Shown here: piece after piece, positions 22,560-35,969 of the stretch | Position numbering within the stretch: the first letter of the stretch is position 1 | How the letters are laid out: every line of letters starts with the position of its first letter | NCBI GenBank assembly: GCA_040437565.1 | Contig: JBDOQK010000003.1 | Span: 868,001-932,000 of the forward strand | Length of the DNA stretch: 64,000 bases | Source: Albugo candida | Lineage: Eukaryota; Oomycota; Peronosporomycetes; Albuginales | Reading direction: 5' to 3' | Notes under the pieces: model-generated | The model's database searches: none | What the model was told of the DNA's origin: nothing | Seen by the model: only the letters and a program-made list of their open reading frames with translations | Program-made: the position numbers and the translations under genes

Positions 22560-24479
22560 TTGTAGGACATGCAACGACCTCATTTGCTCTTTTTCAAGAA
22601 ACCATGTCGGTCTGTTGAAGCTCTTGCTCTTTACATCGTCAATTAGATTCTGACACTTTCTTCAAATTCCACCGCTTGATGAATTTGAGCTTACACCTAC
22701 AGCATCAGATCCCGATTTTGAGCCCAGTATTCCTACATTTGTTCTGTGCGATTTTCTTTGCTGTTTCTCCATCATCTTCATCGCTCTTCCTTAGTTTGCA
22801 TCCCATTCAGAAAAGCTCTTCAATTCTTGTAGTTGTAGCAAGAGTTTTTGACTGGCGGGATTGTCCTTCACGGCACGATGACCTCGGCTAAAAATGTAGG
22901 TTTTTCTTGTGCTTCTTCAAGTGAATCAAGTCTTTCTCGCGGATGCTCAACGTTTTTTCCCCTCTGTTGATGAAGCTGCTGGTACTCAATAAAAACAAAT
23001 AACTTCCCACTAGCCATTGCATCGAGCAGTGGCTAACAGATTTACCACATAAGCAGAGAAAGAGAGAATTTCAATCTCAATTCTTACGATCACATGACTT
23101 ATCAGTATACTTCCAGGTCTGTGGTTGAAGTATCTTTTAGTCGCATCGCTTAAGATGTTGCAATACTTCGATTCTGTATCACAGGACTTTGTGAAACTAA
23201 TCGTTTCTCGATCAAATTGGCTGCAATTACTTTCACGTGATGACCATCCCACTACTCATTGAATATGTCACAATATGTTCCTTTTCCTCTCGTTTTCGGT
23301 CGCCAAATCTCTCCATTTCAGTATAATCTGGTCAAATTCCTGCTTCGTCTGATTGATTGTATCCAAATCTGAAATATAACGTTCTCGATGTGCCGCTTGC
23401 TCTATTACTGAAGTCCAACTCTCAAGCGTTGGTAAGAATCGTTTAAGAGTTTGTCGAATCCCATCCTCAAGCAAACCAAATAAAATTGCATTCTCCTTAT
23501 TCTTCTCAACTAATTTGCCAGTGTTAATAGATATACTGAGATGATAATCCGAGCTTCCAAGACCATACTCCTGCACCATGTCGTTCATATCCAGTGTCCC
23601 TGTACTTGTAATCTCTTTCTCTGCGTCTACATCTTCCCAAACAATTTCAGGATCATCGCTACCTTCCAAAGTGTGTGTGACATCTTTTAACAAAGGAGCA
23701 ATAGAATTCCCCTTTTTCAATAAAGGCGTTATCTCATCGGTATCGTTACAACTTGTTTCCGTGATATTGGGCAGTAAAATCGCAAAAACAGAATTTATCT
23801 GATCAATGACTAACCTCATTTCGGGAAGTAGTTCCTCCAATTCGCGTTCTACTTGAGCTAATTTCGCTTCCAAATACCGGCGATCATGTGCGTTCTGTTT
23901 CTGCCGAAGTAACTCCCTTTCCATCGAATTTGGAAAGATAAAAGCTTGGTCTACAAGATTTTGATATCCCACAATGAGCTGGGGGTGTCGGGTGCCAAAT
24001 TGGTCCTTCCACTTCTCAACCATTGCAAGAAAAGTCTGTAATTCGGGCGGCATTTTCATTCGAACTGAAGATGTCATGAGCTTCACAAGCATTGATACAG
24101 CGGGTACGCCGCTCAGTTGGCACACGCGATTCAATATCAGATTGTAAAACGAATGTAATTGCTCAACCATAAGTTTTCGAAAAATCGCAGAACGAGAAAA
24201 CAAAGCAATCGATAACTTGATGGTTCTGTTTATGAGAATACCGGCGTGTTTCTTATGTGCAATACGCAACAATCGAGTCATTATATCGATTATAATTTTG
24301 ATTAATTGAGAGTGCTCTGCTCGAGGTGCATTCTTTATCACTTTTATTATTGGTTGTAGAGGATCCACTGTCGGGGTAACTTCTGACGCTTTTTTCTTAA
24401 TGGACTTCCTCGTAGCTACTTTTGTAGTGTGGAGCTTGAAGTATTCCAGAACGTATTGGTTCAGCAACGTCGCGGTCAT
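22560..24479 (-). CDS. UVSSA: UV-stimulated scaffold protein A (UVSSA), C-terminal part uncertain
   Basis: UVSSA links stalled RNA polymerase II to TFIIH in transcription-coupled repair. The frame from Met 24479 to the stop at 23268 gives 403 residues. It begins with a VHS-like helical domain, followed by a coiled-coil segment (LEAKLAQVERELEELLPEM), an acidic stretch with DPEIVWEDVDAE, and the TFIIH-contact region, DMVQEYGLGSSDYHLSISIN then NKENAIL, matching the human GLGSHKYTLDV region. The conserved C-terminal zinc-finger domain is not in this frame. Minus-strand pieces at 22900-22560 (DNPASQKLLLQLQELKSFSE) resemble the sequence that follows it, but I cannot join them with confidence and see no cysteine cluster. 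The C-terminus may be intron-split or decaying. Confidence 0.8.
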
Positions 24480-24624
24480 GTTTGAGAATCAACGAATCGA
24501 GCGAGAAAGATGTATAAATTTAGACAATACTTGCTGGTTGGATTGATGGTGCATTATAGCACCATGTAGGACTAAACTTCCAATATGAGCGCACGATTTT
24601 CAGACGTAGCGATAGGAAGCATAA

Positions 24625-24724
24625 NNNNNNNNNNNNNNNNNNNNNNNNNNNNNNNNNNNNNNNNNNNNNNNNNNNNNNNNNNNNNNNNNNNNNNNNNNNN
24701 NNNNNNNNNNNNNNNNNNNNNNNN
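24625..24724. other. Assembly gap (100 N) with duplicated flanks
   Basis: Bases 24559-24624 (66) recur at 24725-24790. The join lies just upstream of the UVSSA start. Confidence 0.95.
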
Positions 24725-24790
24725 GCACCATGTAGGACTAAACTTCCAATATGAGCGCACGATTTTCAGACGTAGCGATAGGAAGCATAA

Positions 24791-27184
24791 TTTTTATCAC
24801 TTTACATGTGAAACGGATGACATCAGAAAAGTGCTTGTTATTATCGCTACTCTTCTTGAGAGCCGCATGTAAGCAATTTCTAGTGCTAACTTGTTCCTTT
24901 AGGCACACAGAGGTGGGACATTGAGCTTTGCCAAGTGAAACAACAGCGGACGGAGACGTGTTCTCGAAAAACCTCCACACAATCGCCCGGAAATTTAACG
25001 AACGGACTTCTCAGTCCAACATAACCCGAAAAGGATCGAAAGTTTGCCAGCGAACGTAATCGTCATTCTTACTTGTCCCCGCGATGAATATTTGTTGCGC
25101 GCTGTACCATCTCTTCCCTGCGTCCAAATCATGTCTTTTATGTGTGAGCCCAAATCTTATCGTAAAGGTACAATGCGAATTACTTGGAGTGTCCGAGAAA
25201 TCAATCTTTTCTAGATGGTGAAAAAAATGCCATATTAAGCCCAAAACATATCAGGGAATTGACATGATGCTATTTCTTCGGAGTGAAAATGCTACAAGTG
25301 TCGTGTACCCTCAGACTCTGCTATATCGCATGTCAAATACGAAATACTTTTTTTGCGCAAATACAAGTGTTCATTCAGTACCTTAGGAAAGATAATTTCT
25401 TCCAAGGGCGGATAGGTCTCTGAGAACGTGGAGGACCGGAATGAGCAGAATGTTATAAACTTACTTTTGTACATGAGAGTCGTTTCCGAGATGACTCGTA
25501 TGCTCGCAAGATAATGTATCTGACCTTAGATGAACATTTTTGTGAATAAGACGTAGTAGGTGGCCAAGGCACTCATCGTAAACACCCTAACGATGTCATT
25601 GGCGACGCTATAGTCTAGGCAAATGCTGTATGGCTCGAATTCTCCAACTAGCAATCTTGGTGCAGACCTGGGAGATCTTCAGTATATTTCGCAGACTAGA
25701 GTTATTCTTTGCGATCCACGAACAGCAATTGTGTACTCCAGAGCCGAGAACAGACGAAATCTATCGGAAGATAGAAATGTTCACTCTAGAGAGACCTCGA
25801 AATGAATTACTGAGTTTCACGGTATACGGGACGCCTATTCGGCTCGATGAACAACGCAGAAACCCATCCTGTGCACCTCTTTTTGTCATGTTCCCAAGCT
25901 GTCCTGTATTTACTTGGGCACCGCGAGTAGGAAGAGCGCTCAGATTAATGGAAAAGATGGGTGCTGGCATTCTTCTGCTTTGACACTTATTCCTTGCATC
26001 AATGTCCTTTAAAACGGCAGTAGAGCAGTATCCTGTACACTTTAAACTCCATCACGTGCTTCCAGGGAAATTGGTGACATCTTTCTGTCTGCGTACAGGC
26101 AACTAAATCTATTCATATTCTAAAGTTGATCTTACACGACCTAATCGCTTGGGGCATGGAACTTGGCCGCTCAGCCCTCTTTTCGATCAACTGTCAGCCA
26201 CAATTCTTTGCACCTCCACATTATTATCACCATTGCTTGCCATACCGAAGTTAAACTGAGAGCTGTGAGGCTCATTTATGCTTCGGGTTCAATGCTTCCT
26301 CCTGTCATCCTTTCAGATCATATAAATTGCATAACCATTCGGTTGCTCTCTGCAACAGTGCAAGCGGCCTCCATTCTTAGTCTCGTACACAAACGTATTC
26401 TGATATGTTGACGTGACGAATGAAGCCTTCCGCTTTCATCGTAAAGAATTGACGCACGAACTTTGACGGAAGGGATTACTGCTCTGTATACAGTCACTAA
26501 ACGAAAAGAACGCATGCAGCGATACTGGCAGCAGCAGACGCGATTTCTACTCTGTCTTTATTATAAAAGACGGAAAACCATCCTGCACGTATAGTAAGGT
26601 TGTGTGAAGTCTCCCAACAAACTTATCCAAACTTCAAAGTACAGAACATTAGCCATGTCTGGTATAAATGTACTTGACTTTACTCGCATCTGAAATTGTG
26701 CAAAATACTTCAAATCGAAGAACTAATGGCTATACCCAATACGAGTCGACTAATCCGACAAATGAACTGGAGATTTAAACATCTGAGTTTGTATGCCGGG
26801 AAATAGAAATCTATAACTTGTCTGATGAAAGTGGTAGGAAGGACAATCACTCTCAGACTTTCTCCTTTGAAATATAAAGCGTTTCACTCTCAAAAGATGA
26901 GATGCGATTGAGTAAATCAAAGCACACATCTCCATTGCGTTTGATGAACGATCTTCATACCTAATTGTCGAAAATATAGTGTCGACACGTTGCAATAGAG
27001 AGATTGCAAATGGAAAGATGGACAGGAGAGGAAACTTTGCGAAAATAAAGAACGCACCAAGTCATTTATTGGTTATAAATCGATTATAAAAAGTGTTTTG
27101 TCCGTTTTGACAGAAAACATTCAATTTCAATTTCACTTTCGACCCGCGCAAATTCGATAAAAAGGCAAGCGTCAGCGTCGACAC
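24791..27184. other. Gene-poor stretch with one weak family remnant
   Basis: No complete gene is recognised. A minus-strand stretch at 25244-25011 contains TIRFGLT ... AGKRW ... DDYVRWQTFDPF, which resembles the remnant at 3.9-4.2 kb. An open plus-strand frame at 25630-25983 (117 residues) shows no known motif. The rest has stops in all frames. Confidence 0.4.
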
Positions 27185-30100
27185 ATGTCGAATGATGTCG
27201 ATACAACAAGAGATCGCACAAGTGTGCAAGTGATTGTTCGGATTCGTCCGCTTTTGCCCAAAGAATTCGCAGCAAAAGCGAAGATTTCCCTTCAATCAGA
27301 TGATGTATCCATTCGCATCCCAAATAGTAGCCCCTTTCCTCCACAGGGATCTCTGCCAGCTAAAACCTTCACGTAAGCGCTTGGACGCGATCTATCACAT
27401 CATCTGATACTCTCCTTCTCCTCTAGATTCGATCGCGTGTTCTCTCCGCAGACAAGTCAAACGGGTGCGCTTTGAGCCTCAAAAGGTAATGAAAAGTGGA
27501 TACTGACGTACTATAATGCTCTAGAGTTCTATGACCAATCTCTCAAGCCTTTGATGGACACCTTTATGCAGGGATTCAATGTGACTGTGGTGGCGTATGG
27601 ACAGACAGGATCCGGGAAGACGTTCACAATGGGCAATCAGGCCAATAGGACAATGGATGCTGCCTGCTTCATTGCTGAAGATGCACAAGATTCCAATTAT
27701 GATGATGGATTGATACCGAGATTCCTAAATGAGTATTTTGGACGAATGGAAAAGGAGAAAGAGGAACGTCGACATGAGTTTCAAGTGTTTGTGTCTTACT
27801 TGGAGATATACGGAGAAGAAATACACGATCTATTGGAACCGAGAATGTCTGTTTCGGATAATTTGGTTAATGGGAATGCATCGCTTGAGAAGCTTCAATT
27901 ACGCGAGGGAAAATCGGGAGTTTATGTTCAAGGACTGTCAGAAATTAGGGTGCAGTCGTGTGAGGAAGCGATGGAGCAAATGCGTGTCGGTTGTTTGCGG
28001 AGAATCACTGGAAGCACTGAGATGAATGACCATTCTAGTCGATCTCATGCGGTTTATACCGTCAAAATGGTGCGTTTTGTACGAAGGTCCAGACCACACG
28101 AAAGCACGAGTACAGGCTCAAGCTCAGGCTCAGGCTCTTGGATTCCCTCTGAAAGATGTGATGCAGACAATTATAAATGTGACGATGAAAACAACGGCTT
28201 GCGTGAAGAGATTTTGAACGCCACAATCATTTCCAAACTGACGTTTGTCGATTTGGCGGGAAGCGAGCGATTAAAGAAAACTATGGCGGAAGGAACGCGG
28301 ATGAAAGAGGGAATACAAATCAATTCGGGACTGCTAGCGTTGGGAAATGTGATAAACGCCTTGGGCGTCGAAAGACGACGCCCCAACATCAATGCATTCG
28401 TCCCATATAGAGCCAGTAAACTCACAAGACTCTTACAAGATGCTTTGGGTGGAAACAGCCGCACTTTGTTTATGTAAGCTGACCGCTTTCTATGAGATTT
28501 CATTCCACTGATTTTCTTTTGTAGCGCCTGTGTGTCGTCAACGCATCAAAGTCTCAATGAAACGCATAGTACTCTTCAGTACGCAAACAGAGCCAAAAAC
28601 ATACAAAACAAAGCAGTCAAAAACATTGATACGCGAACTGCAGAGATGATGGCACTTCGAGCTATCAATTCTCTGTTTAGACGAGAATTGCTCAAGGCTC
28701 GTCTGCTACTTCCAAACAAGCGAGAAACTATTTCTTCAAACTCCACTCAGACTGAAGCTTATCTGGAGAAGCTGCTGCAGGATCCATCTATCATTGAAAT
28801 ATTGCAAAAGATGGAGGAATTGGCTGTCTCGGCATACGATTCTTGCGTCCCATTAAGCGCTCTGGCCGAACAATGTGAGACTCTATGGGCTCGGAGCTTT
28901 GTGTCGGAGACTGTAATGAATTGTGGGACATATAGCAATAGCCAAATTGCTAGTAGCACTACCAACGGAACTAGCAGTACGAACTCCAGCATATCGAGTC
29001 GATTTCTTCTGGGTGGCGATGATTGTGTTAGTGATATCTCATGCTCATGCAGCCAAAGTGGTGTGTATGGGTGCACATGTGGCGAGTCTAGCGCTACGGT
29101 CAGCACAAATGGAGATGGTACTTGTGCCGGCGAAGATTTGATTGATTTGCAAAACGAAAGTCAATCGTGTTCGGACGTTGTCAAAGGACATGCAAATTGC
29201 CAGAACTGGAACACTTTTTTGGCTGTGTTGGAAGTCGTTTCCCTCTCACTGGAAATACGTCTGATGCGTCAGAATGTGAAGATAGCAAATGAGGGCTTTC
29301 AAGAAAAGATTCAACGGCAGACAAAACGAGTTGATCGATGTAAATGCATTGCTAATACGGCATATGAAGCTTTTGAACAGGCGAGGAGTGATTCAGAGCG
29401 TGTGGAAATCGCAAAGAAACGCGTAGAGGCCTTGCACCAGAACACTTTGCACTTGGAAGAACAACTGAAAGCGTTGTATGATCAATGCCGTCAGCAAAAT
29501 GAAAAACGGCACGAAGAAATCCGACGAAAATGCATTCATTTGGAGATCACTCGGCGCTCTATCAAACATCGAAATCACGAAATGGAGAAAGTCCAACCGC
29601 TCGATGTTTTATTTCGATCGGAAGAAGTCAAACGACGATTTGGAATACAAAAGCTGTGCCAGGTTGCTGAGAAGATTCAAATCGAAAATGATGAAATGGC
29701 GATACTCCTAAACAACGATTCTGACCGAATTGCTCGCGGTATCTTGGCGTTTTCTGATCCTCTGTGCTCACCTCAAAAGCTCAAGAACGAAAAGGAACCT
29801 CTACAGACAGCGGAAATTCTTATGAGAGAATTCAACGATATCTTTAATGAAACGATTGAAATGGAAGTCTTGGAAGCCACATACTCGGTTCAAGTACGTT
29901 CTCGAACGCGTTTGATTGAAGAATTGAGCGATTCAGAGCTGGAAATGGATCCAACGGTGAAAGAACAGCAACTCGCGAAGTGTGAATCAAATATACGTCG
30001 TCTGACGGATCTACTCGACGACTATGGAACACTGGAGAAGAGCCAACTGCGAAATCGGTTTGATGCTGCGTTGCATTCCATTCCGAGTCTTGATAGCGCC

Positions 30101-32566
30101 CTTCATATCATTCGAAAAATGGCCGAAGAAGTACACGTACATCGACGACTTTTGAGTCGAAATTGCTTGGAATTGACGGACACTATGACTGAGAAACAAT
30201 CGAATGATCAGATTCCGGAGAAGCTCATGTCCGTAGAAGAGCATCAAGAAAAGATGCAAGCACTCATGATACAACATGAAGAAGAATTGGCTGACATCTT
30301 ATGTCTCCAAGGCTCAAAGCTTGACTCCGACACGGATAAGACGACCGAAACTTCCAACAAAGTCGACGCACACGCACGGCAGATCCACTCTTTGAGCTCG
30401 AAATTCAACGTATTGAAAGAGAAGCTGAAGGATGTGGAGACGGAGCGAGATATCGCAACTCATAAAGCGGCCCAAGCCGATGAGAAATTGTCAGTTGCAC
30501 AAAGACAAATCGAGAGTCTGAAGACGAGAATGGAACAAGCAAAAGAGGACAGAGAATTGTCTGGATTATTGGAGAAATGTCGCACAATGTGGCGAGAATT
30601 AGGACGGAATGTGTCGGATGAAAATGCAAAATTTCAAGATATCAATACGATTCTGAGGCAACGCTGCAATGAAGAATTGGCAGAACTTGAAAACACGAGA
30701 AAGCGACTCACTCAACGCGCGATGAATCTATACGATCAAGTGAAAATGGTTGAGAAGCTCCTTCATGTCGAAAAAGACGCACAAGTCGTCTCTTTCCACG
30801 AGCTTTGTACCGTCACAAGTGATTCCTTACTGCAGCAAGAACAATACCTTTCAGGTCGATACAAAACATACAAAGACACAATCAGAGATCGCCTGCAAGT
30901 CAAAATTCGGATGTGGCAAAATATCAGCGAAATTATAGACGTGTTGCAAATCCGTCAGGCGACAGACTTTCGATACATTTCAGGCGACCGAGTCGTCCAC
31001 CAATTTTCGCCGTTGAACGCTTTGACACTCATTCTCTACGGAAATGATGCAACAAATACTCAGCCTGCACTTTCAGTTTGGAAAGAGTTTTTAGCGGATC
31101 CCATGCGACTCGATGGAGCACTTGGCACTTTACAAGGCGATGGGAACTCATTTTTTTCAGAAAATGCTCTTTCAGACGACAAAGCATTTCGTGATGCACT
31201 CTGCGAAGAGAAATCCGCACGACTGAAGCACTTTGGCGAATACTTTAGAGAAATTGAGCGATTGTCGAAGCAAATGGAATTCTCTTTGGAGGAATTGCAT
31301 CGCTTTGGAATGTGTTTAGCGGACGATCGGATGAATGATACGAAAATACAAAACACTTTATTGACGCTTAATGGAAAAGGTGGACACGTAGACCTGTGCT
31401 GTGTGACGTTAGATTTCTTGGAACGTCTCAAATGCGAGCTGGCAAAAGTATTTCAAGGTCGTCAAGACGCGATGAGATGCTTTCAAATGACATTGGGACT
31501 TGTTGCAAAGCTTCGAAGTGATATGTTTCAAGCACGTGGACCCGATCTTCACGCTTTATTGAGTCAGCACACGTGGGATTTGGATGCGTGTGCTTTGAAA
31601 CTGAAGGATTTGGATGTGAATGACTCTGCGTATTGCACTTTGGCGGCATTCAGAATGGGGAAGCGATGTCTTTTAAACGAAGCGATTCTGTGGCACGCGG
31701 CGACGAGAGCGTTTCTGAGTACAATAAATGCTGAAATGTCACCTTTTGGCATCGAATCGAATGCGGATCGTATGCGATTTCTGCTTGGAAGTAAAAACGG
31801 CCAAGAGAGATCCTCGGATCGATTACTGTTGGAACGGTTTTACAATGATATCGTACAGGAGAAGCAATCAAACGGTCAAGATTCGTTGATCTTGGAAATA
31901 GACCCAATCTTCATGGAGTTGGGCGTATTCCTCGCGCCGTCGTACGCCAAAGAATCGATTCATGAGCTCCAGGATCTGGCTCGTGACATTGAAAGCGTAG
32001 AGCAATTGGTGCAGAGAGCCCGTGTCCAACTGAGTTCTCTTCAAACAATCATGAAATTGTACACGAAAATCGACAAATACAATCGTGAAATCGCCATATT
32101 CAATGAGGAAGCAAGCAAGAAATCGCGATTGTACGGAAGTTCCGACTGTTTGGTACGGGAAGCCAGATATCGCGCCAAAGTCGCCAAAGAGTATCCGACG
32201 CTACTTACGACATTCAAAATAGCGCTTTGTCGATGGGGAATTCGAAAATTAGACAAAGACAAGGAACTCCGTCATATTGAGCAGGAATTTGATCCAAGTA
32301 TTTTGGGCGCGGAATTCCAACAATTTCTGAGAAATATGGTCAATACGAAGACAGTGCTTTTGCATTTGGATCTGGGAATGATGAACGTACAAGCGGATGG
32401 CTCAAGGAGATCTCGAATGTCTGCGAGATCTACCACGACGACCGCGATGATGCCGAGATCAGGATCCATGCAAGCACTTGTGAGCCCGACTTCACACCGA
32501 AGACGGCGTGCTCGTACGTCATCAACGTCATATTCAACCCCGCGAAGAAATCATTCAAATTTGTGA
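27185..32566 (+). CDS. Kinesin, probably kinesin-4-like
   Basis: A plus-end microtubule motor by family. Exons 27185-27372, 27430-27467, 27525-28473 and 28525-32566 join in frame to give 1738 residues. The N-terminal motor domain (about residues 10-410) has VIVRIRPLLP, the P-loop GQTGSGKTFTMG, switch I NDHSSRSH, switch II VDLAGSE and the end signature YANRAKNIQNKAVKN. LNSGLLALGNVI-like and PYRASKLTRLLQDALGGNSR segments and the I-A-C-V-S block resemble kinesin-4 (KIF4/KIF21). The remaining 1300 residues are mostly coiled coil, rich in Glu, Arg and Gln, and the C-terminus is basic and Ser/Thr-rich (SHRRRRARTSSTSYSTPRR), suited to binding a partner. A Ser/Thr/Cys/Gly-rich linker lies at about 28900-29200. 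Its stop is 56 bases from the stop of the convergent transporter. Confidence 0.93.
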
Positions 32567-32622
32567 AAAAGCAAAAGCGATTTATTTTCAAATGTCTGAC
32601 GTCGTCTATGCACGTCGACACC

Positions 32623-33727
32623 TTACGGAGTCTTTTGAAGCTGTCGGAGTTGATATTTTTGATATTTACTGGTGATCTCACCGCTCAGACCCAAAAATAC
32701 AACTGCGACGCCAGCCCATGACACCCACGTGAGCTGATTCCCAAACCAAAACACAGAGAATAAAATGGTGAAGAATTTACGTGTGGTTGTTATGGTCGTG
32801 CAAGTGAGTGCTGAGAATCGCTGAATGGTGAAATAGATAAAGTTTTGACCCATGGCACTGCAAATGGAAAAGTAGAAAATGGATTGCAAAATGGTGGGAT
32901 TCTCCATACAAAATCTCATTCCTGTCCATGCGTGACCCGATAGAATGGCTCCGATACCCGTGTACACCACTGCCCATAGATTCGTATACATCATTTGCTG
33001 ATGCACAGAAGGTCTCAATTGCTGACACAATTGCTCTTGCTTTGGTCCAGAGACTCCATCCAATGTCAACGAAGCGAACAACAGAAACAAACCGTAAAAG
33101 CTATTTTCTTGCGTGGAATGTTTCCCTGAAGACGCAGTGGCCATCTTTCCCAATTGGAACATTGTGATTCCGAGTGTGATGAGAACAACACAGAGATATT
33201 CCTGCATGGAGTACTTTTTGTTACCGAGAAGGACACCCATCAACATGACGGGAATCATTTTGCACGACTTTCCAAGCGCTTGTGTGGGATAACTGACGTG
33301 TTTGAGAGCTTCATTGCTGCATAGCATCGCGCCCAAGTATGCGAATGCTGTGAATGCAAAGGGCTTAAGGGGTAGTGTGGGCTTTTCCGGCTTCCAGAAG
33401 AAGGTCGCTAGAATAGAGGAAATTACAAAAATAGTACGACATGCACACGGAATTACAATCTTACCCACATACGCTACAAGTGAATTTGTAACGCACTGAA
33501 TGAACAATAGAAATAAAGTTGAAGTGAATTTCTGATTGTTGCTGTCTTTGTAGCGAAAGCTGATGTGATGGACGCATTTAGTTGGCGGGTTGCGTGTTTG
33601 CGGGTGAAAGCACGTACATGTTTTCTTGGAAAATGCCGTAGGAAAGGTAGCAGATGTAGATACCGCCAATGCAAACGAGTAGATCGAAGATGGAATTCGA
33701 CGATGCGCGATTACTCAGGTTTTTCAT
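32623..33727 (-). CDS. SLC35B1-like ER nucleotide-sugar/nucleotide transporter
   Basis: A multi-pass solute carrier of the endoplasmic reticulum; family members exchange UDP-sugars or ATP/ADP. Three exons on the minus strand join in frame: Met 33727 to about 33617, then two more, with introns of about 58 bases. The N-terminal CIGGIYICYLSYGIFQE matches the family's cyFyYGI-x-QE start, followed by FLLFIQCVTNSLVAYV, AYLGAMLCSNEALKHVSYPT, ALGKSCKMIPVMLMGVLL and a late TTRKFFTILFS-V-x-FGN block typical of SLC35B. About nine or ten hydrophobic segments are visible in about 335 residues. The C-terminus ends KYQKYQLRQLQKTP; a dilysine ER signal is not evident. A long single-frame extension at the 5' end reads through introns and is not real. 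Confidence 0.88.
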
Positions 33728-34070
33728 ACTGATTTGGCGTGGCGAAAAGCTGAAATGAAGTCAAACGCAAGACAATTGTTGACGTTTGCCACGTGTTACA
33801 TCCGCATGAGTGTACCGTTATTTGTTCGCTAAATACGATACGTAGAGGTTGTTTGTTTTGTCGACAGTATAAATCTGCTGATATGAAAATGACTGTGGTC
33901 GGTCAGAAATGCTTCATTGTATATGATACATCACAAGAGAAAAGGTTTGTGCTAGTTGTCTTCACCTTTGAGAAATAGAGACACGCTCGATTGGTCATTC
34001 GACAATAGTATCCTAACAAGTTACGTAGCAGCATACATCCGTTACATACTGTTAACTGCAGCATTGAAGA

Positions 34071-35678
34071 ATGAAAGTCGCCGCAGCAAATGATAAAGAC
34101 GCGTTACTATTTCTGAATTTCAATCAAAATGCGTCGTGCGTCATCGCTTCTTTCGTTCCAGTAGTACCATAATACTAAAAAGCCCGTATTCTTGTAGCTG
34201 TATAAGTGCGGGAACGCACAAAGGCTTTGCAATTTACAATTGCGAGCCGTTCAAAAAATGTTTCCAGGAAGAAATCGGAGGCATTGGCATCGCAGAAATG
34301 CTCTATTGCACTAGTTTGGTGGCACTCGTTGGGGCTGGAGAGATAGTAAGTGCACCAAAACGCCTTCAAGTTCGTTTATATGACTGCGCTTTGTAGCCCG
34401 CATTCTCACCCCGCCGACTACGAATGTGGAATACGAAAAGTGGAGAGGCTATCTGCGATCTCAACTTTGTCACTGCTGTTCTCGCTGTGCGTATGAACAA
34501 TCAGCGGTACTTGAGAACGCGTTATGTCATCAGATGCTTTAATGGACTTTTGTTTCATTGTGCTGAATGATCAGTCTAGTTGTCATTTTGGAGCGTACTA
34601 TTCACATTTTCGACATCAAAAGCATGAAAATACTGCAATCGCTGGATACGTCGCCCAATCCAAACGCTTTATGTGTTTTATCGCCGCACGATAATAGTCA
34701 TTTGGCATTTCCGAGTGGAGCTTTAATGGGAGAAATCGTCTTGTACGATGCAAACAATCTCAGCGTGTTAAACGCATTTCAAGCACATCGGACGCCGCCA
34801 GTGGCAATGACATTCAATGCGGATGGGACAAAGCTTGCGACCGCTTCAGAAACTGTGAGTGGGCATTTTGGAGATAGGAGTTAACTTAGGCTCAACGATC
34901 TGGTAGGGTACTTTGATACGCGTCTTTGATATTCCAAGCGGAAGAAAATTGGCTGCTTTTCGGAGAGGATCATACCCTGCATTCATTTATTGTCTTGCAT
35001 TCAATGAGATATCGACGATATTATGTGCATCAAGTGATACAGGCACCATCCATTTCTTCTCGCTCAACGGCACAGAGAGTTCAGCAAGCGGAAGTTTTGG
35101 AGTTTTTGCACCCATCACATCCACACTCGCTTCATCTCGTGATGCATCCGATACATCGAGTACAGGAAAAAGTACAAGCACAAGTGTACCTCCAAAAAGT
35201 AAGACGACACAGCGCCCTGGAGCTCCAAGTACCACGACCACCAGCACAAGTATGGATCAAGTTGTGGAATCGTTTGGAGCATATCTTCCATCTACACTGG
35301 CTGGAATCACAGAAGGAACACGAGATTTCGCATATGTTGGGATCAGAACCATTTATTGTACCGTCTTCTCCAGTCTTGATCATTGATATTGTCCATTTAC
35401 GTTTTCTGGTAGGCGCGAATTCGATCCAATCGTGCCTTGAATATTTGCGCTGTTCATGGGCCAGACGAAGACAATATCGTTCGCCTTTACGTTGTTACTA
35501 TCGATGGATACTTTTATGAGTATTCGATGCTTTTGGACGTTGGTGGAGAATGCAAATTGAAAAGGGTGTGTAAATTGAATTAGGCAGAGTCTTATTACTT
35601 ATTCATTGTATACTACAGGAAAATGTGCTGTTTGAGACGGCTTCAGAAGAAATTCAAGCGGTGTATCTCAATAACTAG
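34071..35678 (+). CDS. ATG18/WIPI-type PROPPIN (autophagy WD40 protein)
   Basis: PROPPINs bind phosphatidylinositol 3-phosphate on autophagic and endosomal membranes. Several small exons join on the plus strand from Met 34071 to the stop at 35676-35678, with introns of 50-60 bases. Visible beta-propeller pieces include [52 protein letters not shown] and RPPVAM-like blade strands, then the lipid-binding FRRG motif in [11 protein letters not shown] (about 34950). The C-terminal blade reads [13 protein letters not shown]. Between blades 6 and 7 is a Ser/Thr-rich loop of about 90 residues (about 35070-35290), longer than usual. Total about 430 residues. No break is seen; the exact edges of the 3' introns are not certain. 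Confidence 0.88.
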
Positions 35679-35969
35679 CGAATGGAAACGGTTGCGCGTC
35701 AATGGAAGCGAATATCGATGTAATAACGCGCTGAGTTGTGCTCTCATATTCGATTGGAATCTGCTGCGGGCATCATAGTTGATGTTTGATTGGTTGATAA
35801 ATTAAGCGATACGCTGATATCATTCGCTAAGAAAAACTATTTTTACTTTACTTATCTTGCGATAAGATTGTTAGGTTTCAACACTGGCGCTTTTGTACAC
35901 TCATTCTATTACGCTTTTTACGCTTTTGTGCTTTCAGCGATTTGCTGTGAACACCGACGACCGTATCGA

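Noticed and set aside
28759-32469. Several minus-strand frames inside the kinesin gene
   Set aside because: They are shadows of a gene with clear motor motifs and a 1344-residue open exon.
33474-33669. An N-terminal extension of the transporter in one frame
   Set aside because: It reads through two introns; the spliced version gives the family's known N-terminus from Met 33727.
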